In this document: in pieces, positions 63,722-64,000 of the stretch
Layout of the letters: every line of letters begins with the position of its first letter
How positions within the stretch are numbered: the first letter of the stretch is position 1
Origin: Alphaproteobacteria bacterium
GTDB lineage: Bacteria; Pseudomonadota; Alphaproteobacteria; ATCC43930; CGMCC-115725
Assembly: GCA_028871055.1 (NCBI GenBank)
Contig: JAGWON010000010.1
Coordinates: 1-64,000 of the forward strand
DNA: 64,000 bases
Reading direction: 5' to 3'
Made by a program: the position numbers and the translations under genes
The notes under the pieces: generated by a model
Seen by the model: the letters and a program-made list of their open reading frames with translations, nothing else
Database searches by the model: none
Told to the model about the DNA's origin: nothing

Positions 63722-63757
63722 GGGCGGGCGCCACAGGGCTCCCGCCCTCGCTTTATT
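63722..63757 (+). terminator. Terminator after the Lys/Ala-rich gene
   Basis: GGGCGGG (63722-63728) and CCCGCCC (63741-63747) form a stem around CGCCACAGGGCT, followed by TCGCTTTATTT. It lies 25 bases after the stop codon and before dapF. The T-tract is imperfect. Confidence 0.6.
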
Positions 63758-63787
63758 TACCGGGCCGATTCGCCTATATCCCTGGCC

Positions 63788-64000
63788 ATGCGCGGCACGC
63801 CGTTCGTGAAGATGCATGGCCTGGGGAACGACTTCGTCGTGCTCGATGCGCGCGCGACGCCCATCGCCCTCGACGACAAAGCGGCCGAGGCCATCGCGGC
63901 GCGCCACACCGGCGTCGGCTGCGACCAGCTCATCGTGATCGAAAAGCCGCGCCGGCAAGGCACTGCCGCCTTCATGCGCATCCGCAACGCCGACGGCGGC
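63788..64000 (+). CDS. dapF: Diaminopimelate epimerase, N-terminal part (partial)
   Basis: The first 71 codons are in the window. [20 protein letters not shown] is the characteristic DapF start (HGxGNDF), and [13 protein letters not shown] holds the first catalytic Cys. DapF converts LL- to meso-diaminopimelate for lysine and peptidoglycan. Its divergence from ffh is usual in alphaproteobacteria. The gene continues beyond the window edge. Confidence 0.95.
   Translation, partial: MRGTPFVKMHGLGNDFVVLDARATPIALDDKAAEAIAARHTGVGCDQLIVIEKPRRQGTAAFMRIRNADGG

Overview
The window is about 64 kb of GC-rich DNA that reads as the chromosome of a free-living alphaproteobacterium, probably Rhodospirillales-like or Rhizobiales-like. 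The main evidence is the block leuB-leuD-pstS-leuC-rplS-trmD-rimM-rpsP-ffh next to dapF at the right end. Gram-negative outer-membrane proteins and several families of alphaproteobacterial palindromic repeats agree with this. No tRNA, rRNA or CRISPR array was seen.

Left part (1-7.8 kb): the end of a substrate-binding protein is followed by livH, livM, livG and livF, a branched-chain amino acid type ABC importer. Next come a GIY-YIG gene bracketed by inverted short repeats, a two-domain acetyltransferase carrying a translated palindromic repeat, a DUF433/DUF5615 toxin-antitoxin-like pair bracketed by duplicated terminators, and a DcaP-like porin.

Accessory zone (8-13.2 kb): a broken FkbM methyltransferase, a TPR O-GlcNAc-transferase-like protein with seven near-identical repeats, an intact FkbM methyltransferase, and a run of toxin-antitoxin genes (orphan higA, phd with a truncated PIN toxin, complete parDE). 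It is followed by a deacetylase, an AsmA protein, a deleted BBP2-type porin, a lactate permease and a glutathionyl-hydroquinone reductase.

Central part (20.2-52.8 kb): a large exosortase A (XrtA/EpsH) exopolysaccharide locus. One plus-strand run encodes the export lipoprotein, chain-length protein, tyrosine autokinase, beta-barrel, deacetylase, glycosyltransferase, XrtA-EpsI fusion and a flippase. An accessory insert follows, with a TPR protein, an orphan protein and an IS3-family element. Then come a minus-strand ligase/flippase group, a translationally coupled five-gene sugar-modification operon, and a minus-strand regulatory operon: sugar-phosphate transferase, PrsK kinase, PrsR sigma-54 regulator and PrsT TPR protein. 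No protein with a recognisable PEP-CTERM sorting tail lies in the window, so XrtA's substrates must be elsewhere.

Right part (53.3-64 kb): a divergent marR/LLM-oxidoreductase pair, leucine biosynthesis genes interrupted by a lone pstS, the ribosome/SRP block, a secreted Lys/Ala-rich protein and the start of dapF.

The least explained signals are the repeat-related ones: the inverted repeats around the GIY-YIG gene, the repeat translated inside the acetyltransferase, the repeat that duplicated a start-codon region, and the terminator duplication around the DUF433/DUF5615 pair. The Tyr-rich extension on the EPS tyrosine kinase is also unusual.
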